From positions 1 through 64,000 of the forward strand of contig JAFEAV010000020.1 of NCBI GenBank assembly GCA_018266215.1: a stretch of 64,000 nt of DNA, read 5' to 3'. The position numbers were made by a program, and so were the translations under genes. This DNA comes from Cyanobacteria bacterium SZAS LIN-3. Its GTDB lineage: Bacteria; Cyanobacteriota; Vampirovibrionia; Obscuribacterales; Obscuribacteraceae. Below are positions 25,311 to 33,720 of the stretch, one piece after another. The notes below the pieces were generated by a model. The model saw nothing but the letters and a program-made list of their open reading frames with translations. It had not been told where the DNA came from and ran no database searches. The first letter of the stretch is position 1, and each line of letters begins with the position of its first letter.

Positions 25311-26573
25311 CTACTTATCAACGACGGACAGATTGTAGTGTTCCCGCAGTTCTTCGGCAGGGCCGACCACGACAAGAGACAACTTCTTCTCGGCAAATAA
25401 TTCCTGCGCCAGAGCTATGACATCTTCATTGGTCACGGCTTCAATTTCTTCCCGGGCTTCTGCCAGCGGGATGAGCCGATCGTAATGAATAAGGTCGGCA
25501 GCGTTGTTCGTGCTGCGGGCGCTCATCGATTCAAGATCCATCAACAAGTCAGTGCGCAACTGCGTTTTTGCCCGGGCGATTTCCGCAGCGGTGAAACCTT
25601 CCGACTTGAGACGATTTAGCTCTTGCAAAACCAGCCTCAGCACCGTCTCGGTATTGGCGGGACTCATGGCGGCGTAAATCGAAATCAGACCGCAATTGAC
25701 ATAGGCGTGTTGACTGGAGGCAATGTTGTAGACCAGCCCACGGCGCTCGCGTATCTCTTTGAACAAACGCGACGATGCCGAAGAAGCGAGACACAAATCC
25801 AGCACCTGCATAGCAGTGAGTCTTTTATCCTGATGGTTAAGCCCTTCGCAAACCAGCATCAGCTGTGCCTGTTCGACATCCTTGTCGCGGACGACGTTGA
25901 ACAGTCTGCTCCGCGGAGTCACAGGCATCTTGGGTGCAGTGCCGGGCTTCAAGGCGCCGAGCTTTTCGCTCAGGAACTTGATTGTGGCCTCTTCATCAAA
26001 ATTGCCGGCAATGGAAACCACCATGCGCTCCGGACGATAGAAGCGCTCATAGTGCTCGCGAAGCATAGCCGCATCAATACCATTGACGGTATCAACGGTG
26101 CCGGTGATTGGATAGCTGTGCGCATAACCCTGCCAGATATTGGCGTAGGTTATCTCCTGAGCGACATCCGCGGCGTCGTCCTCGTACATTTGCATTTCGT
26201 CGAGGATTACGGACTTTTCCAGCGACAGGTCAGCTTTCTTCAGGAGCGGATTGGTAACCATATCGGTGATGATGTCGAGCGCTGTCGGCAGGGCCTCGCC
26301 CAGGACATGGCCGTAAACCTTGGTCAATTCCTTAGAGGTGGATGCCCCCAGGGTGCCGCCCACGTCCTCGATTTCCTCGGCTATGCGCTCAGCCGAGCGG
26401 GTCGCGGTCCCCTTGAAGAGCATGTGCTCAATACAATGCGATACGCCATTGTTGAGCTCGGTTTCATATGCAGAGCCGACTTTGAGCCAGAGGTCAATGG
26501 CAGCCGAATAGACTGAGTCCACGACCTCGGTCACTATTCTTGCCCCGTTTGGGAGAGTTGTGGTCCGAATCAT
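25311..26573 (-). CDS. M16 family zinc peptidase (MPP-like)
   Basis: A 420-residue insulinase/processing-peptidase homologue. The inverted zinc motif H-x-x-E-H is HCIEH at 46-50, with the third ligand probably E126 in VILDEM. The C-terminal half is the usual inactive second domain (RERRGLVYNI gives the conserved R/Y pair). It has no signal peptide and is presumably cytoplasmic. It is related to B. subtilis MlpA/YmxG, which also sits near dap genes and an RNase J gene. It is the first gene of this operon, preceded by a strong hairpin 55 bases upstream. Confidence 0.92.
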   Translation of the reverse strand: MIRTTTLPNGARIVTEVVDSVYSAAIDLWLKVGSAYETELNNGVSHCIEHMLFKGTATRSAERIAEEIEDVGGTLGASTSKELTKVYGHVLGEALPTALDIITDMVTNPLLKKADLSLEKSVILDEMQMYEDDAADVAQEITYANIWQGYAHSYPITGTVDTVNGIDAAMLREHYERFYRPERMVVSIAGNFDEEATIKFLSEKLGALKPGTAPKMPVTPRSRLFNVVRDKDVEQAQLMLVCEGLNHQDKRLTAMQVLDLCLASSASSRLFKEIRERRGLVYNIASSQHAYVNCGLISIYAAMSPANTETVLRLVLQELNRLKSEGFTAAEIARAKTQLRTDLLMDLESMSARSTNNAADLIHYDRLIPLAEAREEIEAVTNEDVIALAQELFAEKKLSLVVVGPAEELREHYNLSVVDK

Positions 26574-26624
26574 TTATAGGTGCTTGCGTGAAAGCTCAAT
26601 TTTAGCACCTGGAGCCGATTTTAA

Positions 26625-26660
26625 CAAAAATACCACCCGGATTGCTCCGCGGTGGTATTT
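26625..26660 (-). terminator. Intrinsic terminator or attenuator upstream of the M16 operon
   Basis: Perfect ten-base arms AAATACCACC and GGTGGTATTT (26628-26637 and 26651-26660 on the plus strand). Read on the minus strand, the stem is followed directly by a T-rich run (TTTTTGTT). It lies 55 bases before the M16 start codon, so it can end an upstream RNA or act as an attenuator for the operon. Confidence 0.7.
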
Positions 26661-27170
26661 CAGCTACTGCCTGACTGCCCGTTGCTGGGCTCAGTATTTC
26701 GATACGCTTCAGCCAGTCCTTCACGCATCGCGGGCTCTCTGCTGTCGTTTCTGGTCGACGTCGACCTGAGGTTTCTGCAGCGCCCCTCGGCTCGAAGCGG
26801 TCACTTCGCTTAACCGCTCACCGTTTATGTTACTAATCTATCAACCTTCCGGCCCCGGCGGAAGTACCCCAGATTTCTTTTAAGGAACGGCTTTTCATGC
26901 CCGTCTCGGGGCATGGCATGACCTTTTGCGGTCCATTGCGAAATACTAAGAGGCGGGACTACGGCCGCATTGCGCCTCTAAATGGTCTAAATATACGCCG
27001 GTAGAGCCAAGAGGATAATTTTGGATATCCGCACTATATGCAGCTCGACAAAGACGTCATCTATATATGTTTGGCTCTCCGATGCCGAGGGGCAAGCTCT
27101 CCCCTGCCGGTTTCCAAGCGGAAACTGTAACGGCCGCGGCCTTTCGGCTTGGTAAACTGTCACCGGCTAT
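26625..27170 (-). ncRNA. Candidate structured RNA or long structured 5' leader
   Basis: This non-coding stretch carries many perfect inverted repeats: GGTCGACGTCGACC (26753-26766), AGCGGT/ACCGCT (26796-26801, 26813-26818), CTTCCG/CGGAAG (26846-26851, 26859-26864), CATGCCC/GGGCATG (26896-26902, 26909-26915), AGAGGCG/CGCCTCT (26949-26955, 26973-26979) and GTTTCC/GGAAAC (27110-27115, 27120-27125). It ends at a terminator that works only on the minus strand. No conserved motif of RNase P RNA, tmRNA, SRP RNA or a known riboswitch was found. The 5' end and identity are unknown. Confidence 0.3.
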
Positions 27171-27178
27171 CTTATAAT
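27149..27178 (+). promoter_or_regulatory. Promoter of the tRNA-Thr gene
   Basis: TTGGTA (27149-27154), an 18-base spacer and a perfect TATAAT (27173-27178). The tRNA begins ten bases after the -10 box, so transcription would start within a few bases of the mature 5' end. Confidence 0.65.
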
Positions 27179-27188
27179 TGGCCAATAC

Positions 27189-27264
<76 letters not shown>

Positions 27265-27350
27265 TTTTTATATCGCGGTATTTTCCGGGGACCGATTCGG
27301 TCCTCCTACGCGAGCAATTTCCATGCACCGCAAGTAATGCACCTTGCTCA

Positions 27351-27388
27351 TAAAAAAAAAGGAGGCCCGTTTCCGAGCCTCCTCCTTT
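27351..27388 (-). terminator. Terminator of the catalase operon
   Basis: GGAGGC (27361-27366) pairs with GCCTCC (27377-27382) around a ten-base loop. On the minus strand the stem is followed by nine T residues, a strong terminator just after the katE stop. On the plus strand it is also followed by a T-rich stretch, so it may work in both directions. Confidence 0.85.
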
Positions 27389-27391
27389 GTT

Positions 27392-29557
27392 TTAGACAGG
27401 CACCAGGTCAGCCTTCACTCGGCCAAACAGCCTTGGCTCAGCCAGGGCTTTGACAAAATTCGCCGCCACCGTGCCTTTCATTTCATCAGTAATGATGCCG
27501 TTTTCCGGGGTCAAGATCTGATTCTTATCCGCAGACACGCCAAGACGATTCAGCGCGACACTGATCAATCCCACGCCACCGCCTGCACCACCTATGGCTT
27601 TGCGATGCTTGTAGGTTTCGCCGATGAACAAACTGGTCCTGGCATCAGCACTGAGCCCCTCAATACTTTTGTCACCACCGGGGATAAAGACGGCATCAAA
27701 TAAAACACTGCCTACCGTTGGCAAACTGAAGTCCATCGGATGCTTTGCTTTATCATCCCCAACGATTTCACCGGCACGAATACCGACCAGTTTACCGCTG
27801 GCACCGCCTTTAGCCAACTCGTCCTGAAGCGCTTTTGTCACTTTGGCGTCAAAGCCGTCGGCGACCAGAATGGCAACCTTGCGCCCAACAATACTGGGGA
27901 CATGGTTAGCCAGGATACTGAGCGCCTTTGAGGAAGCGACAGGCGGTTCTTTTTCAACCGGCTGATACTGCTTGGGATCGACGTCCTCGGGATAAAGCAG
28001 GTTTAGCAGTCCATCCAGAGTCACTGGTGTGGCTATACTCAGGCCGGCAGCAACCTGCCCCGCAAGACCGGCGTCAACTTTCTGCAACACAAAAATCATG
28101 CGCTTGCGAATGTTTACGTCATTGACCTTCGTCAGCTCGAAGGTGAAGGCCTCGATAATGTGCTGCTTTTCGACATCGGTCTGGCTGTTATAAAACAGTT
28201 TAGCCTGGCTGAAATGGTCCAGAAAACTTTCTGAGCGATCGCGCACTTTGTTGCCGCTCATTTTCTCGGCAAAACTGGCAAAGCCACCCTGGCTTGCCAT
28301 CGCCTGAAAGGGGCATCCACCGCCAACAGTGTTGGGCTGATAGCTGGTCTTGCCTGGATCAATCGTCTGACGCATATGACCATCGCGCTGATTGTTATTC
28401 ACCGGCGCCACTGACTTATTTATCGGCAATTCATGGAAGTTAGGACCACCAAGGCGCTTGAGCTGAGTGTCCGGGTATGAAAACAACCGTCCCTGAAGCA
28501 GCGGATCATTCGTAAAATCAATACCGGGGACAATGTGGCTGATACAGAAGGCAACCTGCTCCGTCTCGGCAAAGAAGTTTGCTGGATTTCTATTGAGCGT
28601 CATTTTGCCGATTTTTATTACCGGGACCAATTCCTCTGGGATCAGTTTCGTCGGATCGAGCAAGTCAAAGTCAAACTTGAATTCATCTGCTTCTTCGACG
28701 AGCTGCACACCCAGTTCAAACTCCGGATAGAGACCACTTTCAATAGATTCCCACAGGTCGCGCCGATGGAAGTCTGGGTCTTTGCCGGAGATTTTCAATG
28801 CCTCATCCCACAGAATGGAATGAACTCCTGCCACAGGCTTCCAGTGAAATTTGGCGAAGCGACTGGTGCCGTTTTTGTCAATCAAGCGAAAAGTGTGAAC
28901 GCCAAAACCTTCCATCATGGAAAAGCTGCGCGGAATAGCCCTGTCCGACATTACCCAGAGAACCATGTGAGTCGCTTCGGTGGAGATGGAAACAAAATCC
29001 CAGAAAGTATCGTGAGCTGATTGGGCCTGGGGCATTTCGTTATTAGGCTCAGGCTTCACCGCGTGGACGAAATCTGGAAACTTGATGGCATCCTGAATAA
29101 AGAACACCGGCATGTTATTGCCAACGAGATCAAAGACGCCCTCTTCTGTATAAAACTTGGTGGCAAAACCACGGACGTCGCGGGCCAGGTCGCTGGACCC
29201 ACGCGAACCCGCCACGGTAGAGAAGCGGGTGAAAACCGGCGTCACTGCACCAGGTTGAAGGAATGCCGCTTTGCAAAACTCGGCTCCATTGCCGTAAGAC
29301 TCGAATATTCCGTGAGCGGCAGATCCTCTGGCATGCACGACTCTCTCCGGAATTCTCTCATGATCGAAATGCATGATCTTCTCACGCATGAGGTGGTCTT
29401 CCAGGAGCGAAGGTCCGCGAGCCCCGGCTTTTAAGGTGTTTTGATTGTCATTGATTCGCACACCCTGATTGGAAGTGAGAAACGTTTGATCAGCATGAGA
29501 GGTGAACTTCTCTAACTGATCAGCTTTCGGGTTTTTATTATTTTTATGCGTGGTCAT
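27392..29557 (-). CDS. katE: Large-subunit catalase (HPII type)
   Basis: Decomposes hydrogen peroxide. It has 721 residues: the catalase core at about 40-545 and a C-terminal flavodoxin/DJ-1-like domain at about 575-715, the large clade-2 architecture. Distal His75 is in ERVVHARGSAAHG, Asn147/148 in VGNNMP, and the proximal heme ligand is Tyr361 in RLFSYPDTQ. The C-terminal domain has GGAGGG where active DJ-1 proteins carry the nucleophilic Cys, so it is structural, as in HPII. A good RBS (AGGAG) precedes the ATG. It lies 35 bases after the hemerythrin gene and is probably cotranscribed with it. Confidence 0.97.
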   Translation of the reverse strand: MTTHKNNKNPKADQLEKFTSHADQTFLTSNQGVRINDNQNTLKAGARGPSLLEDHLMREKIMHFDHERIPERVVHARGSAAHGIFESYGNGAEFCKAAFLQPGAVTPVFTRFSTVAGSRGSSDLARDVRGFATKFYTEEGVFDLVGNNMPVFFIQDAIKFPDFVHAVKPEPNNEMPQAQSAHDTFWDFVSISTEATHMVLWVMSDRAIPRSFSMMEGFGVHTFRLIDKNGTSRFAKFHWKPVAGVHSILWDEALKISGKDPDFHRRDLWESIESGLYPEFELGVQLVEEADEFKFDFDLLDPTKLIPEELVPVIKIGKMTLNRNPANFFAETEQVAFCISHIVPGIDFTNDPLLQGRLFSYPDTQLKRLGGPNFHELPINKSVAPVNNNQRDGHMRQTIDPGKTSYQPNTVGGGCPFQAMASQGGFASFAEKMSGNKVRDRSESFLDHFSQAKLFYNSQTDVEKQHIIEAFTFELTKVNDVNIRKRMIFVLQKVDAGLAGQVAAGLSIATPVTLDGLLNLLYPEDVDPKQYQPVEKEPPVASSKALSILANHVPSIVGRKVAILVADGFDAKVTKALQDELAKGGASGKLVGIRAGEIVGDDKAKHPMDFSLPTVGSVLFDAVFIPGGDKSIEGLSADARTSLFIGETYKHRKAIGGAGGGVGLISVALNRLGVSADKNQILTPENGIITDEMKGTVAANFVKALAEPRLFGRVKADLVPV

Positions 29558-29592
29558 GTAAGCTCCTGAAAATTCAAAAGGTGCTCTATTGG

Positions 29593-30114
29593 TCAGGCCG
29601 TCTTGCGCCTGGGTTTCGGCTCAGAGCCAATCTCCAGAGTGGCCTTCATTGCTGGAAGTCCTTCCTTCTTTAACTGAGCTTTCATTTTGGTCACTTCTTC
29701 TGCGATGGACTCAAGGTCGTTGCCGCTTTCTCTGAGCATTTCGAACATTTCTTTTTCTTCTTCTTTAACGTGATGTTCGATTAACTCGCAGAGAACAGTG
29801 ATTTTAGACTTGAGTTCGTCGCTGTCGGCATCGAGCTGAGATATCTCAGCCATCAAGAATTTCACTACGCGATGCTCGTTTTCAGCTTCGCCTTTAATTT
29901 CTTCGCCGTCTTCACCCGCATCATCCAATAATGGATAAACAAGTTCTTCTTCCACTTTTGCGTGGATAAAAAGTTCGGTCAAAATCTGTTTTACAAGCCT
30001 TTCCTTTTCACCTTCATCTTCAGAATTTGAGAAGGCAAAGAAAAGCTCTCTGACCGCTTGGTGGTCATTGTGCAACAGTTCCGTGATATCCATCTGCTTC
30101 GCTTTTGTTGCCAT
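29593..30114 (-). CDS. Hemerythrin (HHE) domain protein
   Basis: A 173-residue four-helix protein expected to bind a di-iron centre. The ligand pattern is H18 (DHQ), H51xxxE55 (HAKVE), H81 (EHRV) and H115xxxE119 (HVKEE). The C-terminal 45 residues are basic and helical. The start at ATG 30114 is set by GGAGG just upstream; a longer frame would begin in the regulatory region. Such proteins store or sense O2, NO or iron, or protect iron centres. Its place before katE suggests an oxidative-stress role. Confidence 0.9.
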   Translation of the reverse strand: MATKAKQMDITELLHNDHQAVRELFFAFSNSEDEGEKERLVKQILTELFIHAKVEEELVYPLLDDAGEDGEEIKGEAENEHRVVKFLMAEISQLDADSDELKSKITVLCELIEHHVKEEEKEMFEMLRESGNDLESIAEEVTKMKAQLKKEGLPAMKATLEIGSEPKPRRKTA

Positions 30115-30221
30115 TTTTTTGATCCTCCAGGGTTTTGCAATGAACCTCAGGAGACACGACTGGGAAGCCTGCGATTGGTTCCTTACCACCCTTATGAGCA
30201 ACAACAAAATCGGGCCGTGAA

Positions 30222-30255
30222 TTCGTTTGCCAAACGAACTATTTATTGCTAAACT
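30222..30255 (+). promoter_or_regulatory. Operator and promoter, site 1 of a shared palindrome
   Basis: TTCGTTTG-C-CAAACGAA (30222-30238) is a perfect palindrome with a single central base. The plus-strand promoter TTGCCA (30227-30232), N17, TAAACT (30250-30255) has its -35 box inside it. The 17-mer GTTTGCCAAACGAACTA (30225-30241) recurs with one change at 33728-33744. The element lies between hemerythrin-katE (minus) and the exported protein gene (plus) and may control both. Confidence 0.65.
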
Positions 30256-30296
30256 GCTAAACAGTCAGAATCAGGAAAGTCATAAGGCGAAATAGA

Positions 30297-30905
30297 ATTA
30301 TCGGGTTTAAACAATATTCGGCTCTTTTTTCCGTCGCTGCAGGCCTGTGTTCACTTGCATACCTGGAACGGTGCAGTTTTTGCACAGCACAAGCAACCCG
30401 GATTAGCGACAAAGGGGATTCGCTGGTAGTGTTCCATTCGCAAAAAGAAGTGTCAGAGAACACTCTCACCCAAGAAACGCTGAATTTTGGAATCGACCGG
30501 CTGGTAGCCTTTTTGAAATCCGGCAAGCCGCCTCTTCGAGTTTCAGCAGTAAAGGTATCGCCTTACAATTTCGTCATCCAAATGGAAGGAGGCGTCACGC
30601 TGGTAGGATGTCACAATAAGATCGCGCAGAAGGTAGTTGACGTATCTGTTTTTGGCAAAGGACCAGTGTTCAAAGTATGCGTGGATAGGGTCTCAAGATT
30701 AGCAAGCAGCAACAATCAGGGGCTGGCTGATTTGTTCGCAATGCCTGATGCTATCGGAGCACCGTCCGGACAATTCCATGAAGAATTTGCAGAAAGAGAT
30801 GGTACAAGATACCATCTGCAAAAATTCGACAATATTTTTAGCTTTCACTGCTGTAACGCAAGGTCTGACGATCGAGCCATACATAAAGCTCAGCCATTAC
30901 CTTAA
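30297..30905 (+). CDS. Small exported protein with a probable non-ATG start
   Basis: No family was recognised. The frame is open from 30261 and encodes a signal-peptide-like N-terminus (GFKQYSALFSVAAGLCSLAY, then ERCSFCTAQA). No ATG, GTG or TTG precedes that segment. ATT at 30297 (or ATC at 30300, ATA at 30282) is the likely start, about 35 bases after the predicted transcription start. The first ordinary start, GTG at 30429, would remove the signal and leave 158 residues. The mature part is about 170 residues with four cysteines near the ends (CHN, CVD, HCCN). It could also be a gene with a damaged start. Confidence 0.5.
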   Translation: MIGFKQYSALFSVAAGLCSLAYLERCSFCTAQATRISDKGDSLVVFHSQKEVSENTLTQETLNFGIDRLVAFLKSGKPPLRVSAVKVSPYNFVIQMEGGVTLVGCHNKIAQKVVDVSVFGKGPVFKVCVDRVSRLASSNNQGLADLFAMPDAIGAPSGQFHEEFAERDGTRYHLQKFDNIFSFHCCNARSDDRAIHKAQPLP

Positions 30906-30992
30906 AAGAACAATTCATTGACCAGGCGAGTATAATCCAGGCGGGATTATTCACTTATGCTAAGTCGCCCCCAGTAGGACTCGCGCAGGAAG

Positions 30993-31778
30993 ATGACACA
31001 ACTAACCGGCATCCTTCTAACTTTTGCCATTATCATCGCATCATTATTCGGACTTGCTTTTGCTCGGCAATGGTTTAGAGCGAAAAGTGTTGAAAACCAA
31101 CATGACATTGCCGATCCTTATTCCCAGCTGATTGCCACTATGTTTGCAGTCTTGATTGGCTTCATGATAGCGGACGCCATGCAGAGATTCGGGAATGCCC
31201 GCGAAACCGTTCAGAAAGAAGCCTCTTCACTTGGGAACATCTATCGCCTGGCAGCAGGTCTACCCGATTCTAAATGCGCAAGAGTTCGCACATTATGCAA
31301 AAACTACGCAACTGGAGTTATTCACGATGAATGGCCTAAGATGGCCCAAAATTCATATAGCCCAGAAGTGTTCGAATTATACAGACAGCTCTGGATTGAA
31401 TGCACCAGATATAAGCCGGTAACGCAAAGCCAATCCAACGCGCAACAGTGCATGCTATCAGCTATGCAATCACTGGGCGACAACAGGCGACAGAGGGTTG
31501 AAGCACTCCACTCCGGACTACCAATTCAGTTATGGGTGGTGCTAGGTATTGGAGGTCTGGCAACTATCATCTTTACATATTTCTTCGGCGCCAAGAATTT
31601 CAAAATTCAAATGGTAATGGTAGGCATAGTCAGCCTGGTAATCTGCCTCAATCTGTTCCTGCTCGCAACTTATAACGACCCATTTTCCGGCGATATCACG
31701 GTGACACCAGCGGCATTCCAGACACAACTGCAAACTTATGAAATGGATAAATTAGACGCTGGTGAAGATACAAGATGA
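30993..31778 (+). CDS. DUF4239 membrane protein
   Basis: A 261-residue integral membrane protein. Hydrophobic segments are at about 5-25, 47-65, 182-202 and 208-228, in two pairs separated by a cytoplasmic helical part with RxLCKNYATGVIHDEWPKM. This pattern and the segment QLIATMFAVLIGFMIADAMQRF are typical of DUF4239 proteins, a family related by fold to bestrophin-like channels; its function is unknown. A paralogue lies at 51189-52031. It overlaps the convergent ROK gene by 43 bases. Confidence 0.75.
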   Translation: MTQLTGILLTFAIIIASLFGLAFARQWFRAKSVENQHDIADPYSQLIATMFAVLIGFMIADAMQRFGNARETVQKEASSLGNIYRLAAGLPDSKCARVRTLCKNYATGVIHDEWPKMAQNSYSPEVFELYRQLWIECTRYKPVTQSQSNAQQCMLSAMQSLGDNRRQRVEALHSGLPIQLWVVLGIGGLATIIFTYFFGAKNFKIQMVMVGIVSLVICLNLFLLATYNDPFSGDITVTPAAFQTQLQTYEMDKLDAGEDTR

Positions 31779-32926
31779 CCTAAAAAATCGTCTTGCAGGA
31801 GTACAGCAAGACTCGCTCCAATTGCTTCAATATGATTTTGCGAGTCGTCAAAAATCAAGTTGCAACTGCGAAGACTCTCAGCTACAGCATATTTTTCAAT
31901 TGCTTCATGTAATGGAGTCAGTAGCATATTGCCCGCCGCAATCAGGCGCCCAGTGACGATAACATCCGGCGGCGCGAGTACGTTAATGCAGCTCGCGATG
32001 CCGAAGCCCACTGCACGTCCGGCCTCGCTAAGGACTTTCTGGCACTTTTTGTCACCGCGCAAGGCCGCTGAGATAACTTCCTCAATATCCTGGACGGCAG
32101 TCCCTTGCTGCCGACACAGCGAAATAACAGCATCTACGGAAGCGACAGCATTTATACACCCACGCCTGCCGCACCTACATCGTTCGTCAAGCCCTGGAAC
32201 ACTCACATGTCCCAGTTCTCCGGCGCGGCCCTGAGCGCCCTTAAGTTGCTTATGGTCAATAATAAGCGTTGAACGGACTTCGTGTCCCAATCTAATCACG
32301 AGCGCTTCCTCACTATCGCGAGCAGCTCCCGTACGACTTTCCGCCAGTGCAGCCATATTAGTATTTGAGTCGACTACAACGGGACAATTACATTCTCTGG
32401 CGAGCTTCGTACGAAACAATTCATAGTCTAGATTTTCGCCAGACTCAGTCACAACATAGCCGGAAGACAACGGCCCAGGCGCCGCCAGACCGATACCGCA
32501 AACACTAGTCCAGTCGATCTTCTTCTCAATGAGCAGCCTCTGCAATTCCGACAACAGCGTTGACGCGCTGTATTGAAGGGAGCTCCGACGAGCATGTTTT
32601 TTGGTCCGAACGGCCAGGACCGTGGCGTCGAGATCGCAAATGACGAACTCTGTGCGACTATGATCAAGACTAATGCCGGCGACAATACGCGACGAGGGAT
32701 TAAAGATCAAACCAACAGGTCGACGGCCCCGAAATGACTCTCTAGAGCCAATCTCCTGCAAGATTGTCGACTCCACTAATTCATCGACGATGACTGAAAC
32801 CGTAGACTTTGCGAGATCACAGCAGCGAGATACCTCGGCGCGGCTCAAACCAGGCTGCTGACGCACCGCCTGCAGGATCCTAACAACATTGCGCGACCGC
32901 ATTTCTAGAAAACTTGGACTGGCCAT
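31736..32926 (-). CDS. ROK-family transcriptional repressor
   Basis: The protein has 396 residues: an N-terminal winged helix at about 10-65 (LSRAEVSRCCDLAKSTVSVIV) and a ROK sugar-kinase-like domain. The zinc motif is C-R-C-G-R-R-G-C (RCRCGRRGC) after GELGHVSVPG. The ATP-binding D-x-G-G-T is degenerate (SLDHSRTEF), and the catalytic Asp of the usual N-D-A-N is Asn (VVDSNTNMAALAE). It should therefore be a regulator of the XylR/NagC type that senses a sugar or derivative, not a kinase. Two XylR-like palindromes lie 2.7 kb and 0.8 kb away on either side and are plausible targets. Confidence 0.9.
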   Translation of the reverse strand: MASPSFLEMRSRNVVRILQAVRQQPGLSRAEVSRCCDLAKSTVSVIVDELVESTILQEIGSRESFRGRRPVGLIFNPSSRIVAGISLDHSRTEFVICDLDATVLAVRTKKHARRSSLQYSASTLLSELQRLLIEKKIDWTSVCGIGLAAPGPLSSGYVVTESGENLDYELFRTKLARECNCPVVVDSNTNMAALAESRTGAARDSEEALVIRLGHEVRSTLIIDHKQLKGAQGRAGELGHVSVPGLDERCRCGRRGCINAVASVDAVISLCRQQGTAVQDIEEVISAALRGDKKCQKVLSEAGRAVGFGIASCINVLAPPDVIVTGRLIAAGNMLLTPLHEAIEKYAVAESLRSCNLIFDDSQNHIEAIGASLAVLLQDDFLGHLVSSPASNLSIS

Positions 32927-32953
32927 ACATCAAAGATCCTTCTGCCGAACTCT

Positions 32954-32992
32954 ATTATAGGATTTCGAAGCATCCAGTTCAACGCATTCGAA
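32954..32992 (-). promoter_or_regulatory. Promoter of the ROK gene with flanking TTTCGAA boxes
   Basis: On the minus strand TTGAAC (32977-32982), a 17-base spacer and a perfect TATAAT (32954-32959) form a strong promoter 28 bases before the ATG. Two copies of TTTCGAA in inverted orientation (near 32962-32968 and 32986-32992) flank the -35 box. They may be a separate operator; they do not match the GTTTG-type palindrome. Confidence 0.65.
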
Positions 32993-33132
32993 ACCAGGAC
33001 TGGGCGCACCAGCCCACAATCGCTTGACAGGATCGTCGTAGATAGACTTCGCAGCCCTGGAAAACAGGGAATCAAACAAACTTTGCCACCAACGCCTTGC
33101 CTGCCCGGCTATTCAGTTCCCTGAGTTTTTCA

Positions 33133-33591
33133 CTAACGACTCCAGGCCGGAAGCCGGCAGCCAGTGATCTTGTCCCAAGAAACAACAATACTCAGCCTTG
33201 CCTGCCGCGACCGTGATTGCACAAGCATAGCCGTTCTACGAGCCCTATGTGATACATAGGGATTTGGATCCATGGCAAGCTCAAGTATAAGGTGTTTTGG
33301 AAGATAACTTGTTGATGCGAGCCACAACCGTACATCGGAACTGTCATCGTAGATCATACGAGACAACACCAGGTATGGTGTCGCAGTATTCAGACCAACC
33401 GCGATTCGCACTTGAGGGTCTCTGTCTTGGGCCATCTTCGCCAAAATATTAGTTGGGGTCCTTACATTTTCGGCGACTCTCCGACGAACGGCACCAATCT
33501 CAGAGCAAGCGAAAAATTTCAAATCTTCTTCAGCAATCTCAGGAAAATCGGCAGCAAGATAGTCGGTGTGAATCAGGCGCCCTGAATTCAT
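33133..33591 (-). CDS. LRV/HEAT-like repeat protein
   Basis: A 152-residue protein whose middle (about 30-125) is a run of 24-residue helical repeats: VRRRVAENVRTPTNILAKMA, VRIAVGLNTATPYLVLSRMI, VRLWLASTSYLPKHLILELA and VSHRARRTAM. The V-R-x-x-V-A-x-N-x-x-T-P-x-x-h-L pattern is that of leucine-rich variant (LRV) repeats, which bind protein or nucleic acid. The start was set at ATG 33591 because GGAGG lies seven bases upstream. It is divergent from the ClC gene and shares its regulatory region. Function unknown. Confidence 0.65.
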   Translation of the reverse strand: MNSGRLIHTDYLAADFPEIAEEDLKFFACSEIGAVRRRVAENVRTPTNILAKMAQDRDPQVRIAVGLNTATPYLVLSRMIYDDSSDVRLWLASTSYLPKHLILELAMDPNPYVSHRARRTAMLVQSRSRQARLSIVVSWDKITGCRLPAWSR

Positions 33592-33720
33592 GACATAACC
33601 TCCATCGTACTCGTCCTGACATTTTTGCTTTAGATTCATAAGTCGAGATCCGCCACAATCGCCACTCCTCGGGAAAGTACTGATACAGCCTCATGCCAAC
33701 TAAATGTAGTTTACCTCTCG

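Larger units (their letters stand above)
26574..27188. other. 615-base intergenic region between the M16 operon and tRNA-Thr
   Basis: No protein-coding gene is supported. The stretch contains an intrinsic terminator reading on the minus strand, many short perfect inverted repeats and a tRNA promoter at the right end. Each is annotated separately. Confidence 0.6.

Noticed and set aside
26625..27170. RNase P RNA, tmRNA or lysine riboswitch in the hairpin-rich region
   Set aside because: The RNase P core GAGGAAAGTCC, the tmRNA ends and the lysine-riboswitch motifs were looked for on both strands and not found. The AGAGGCG segment only superficially resembles the lysine element.
30257..30526. 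89-codon minus-strand frame
   Set aside because: It lies antisense to the exported-protein gene and its predicted promoter; the sense frame has a signal peptide and better composition.
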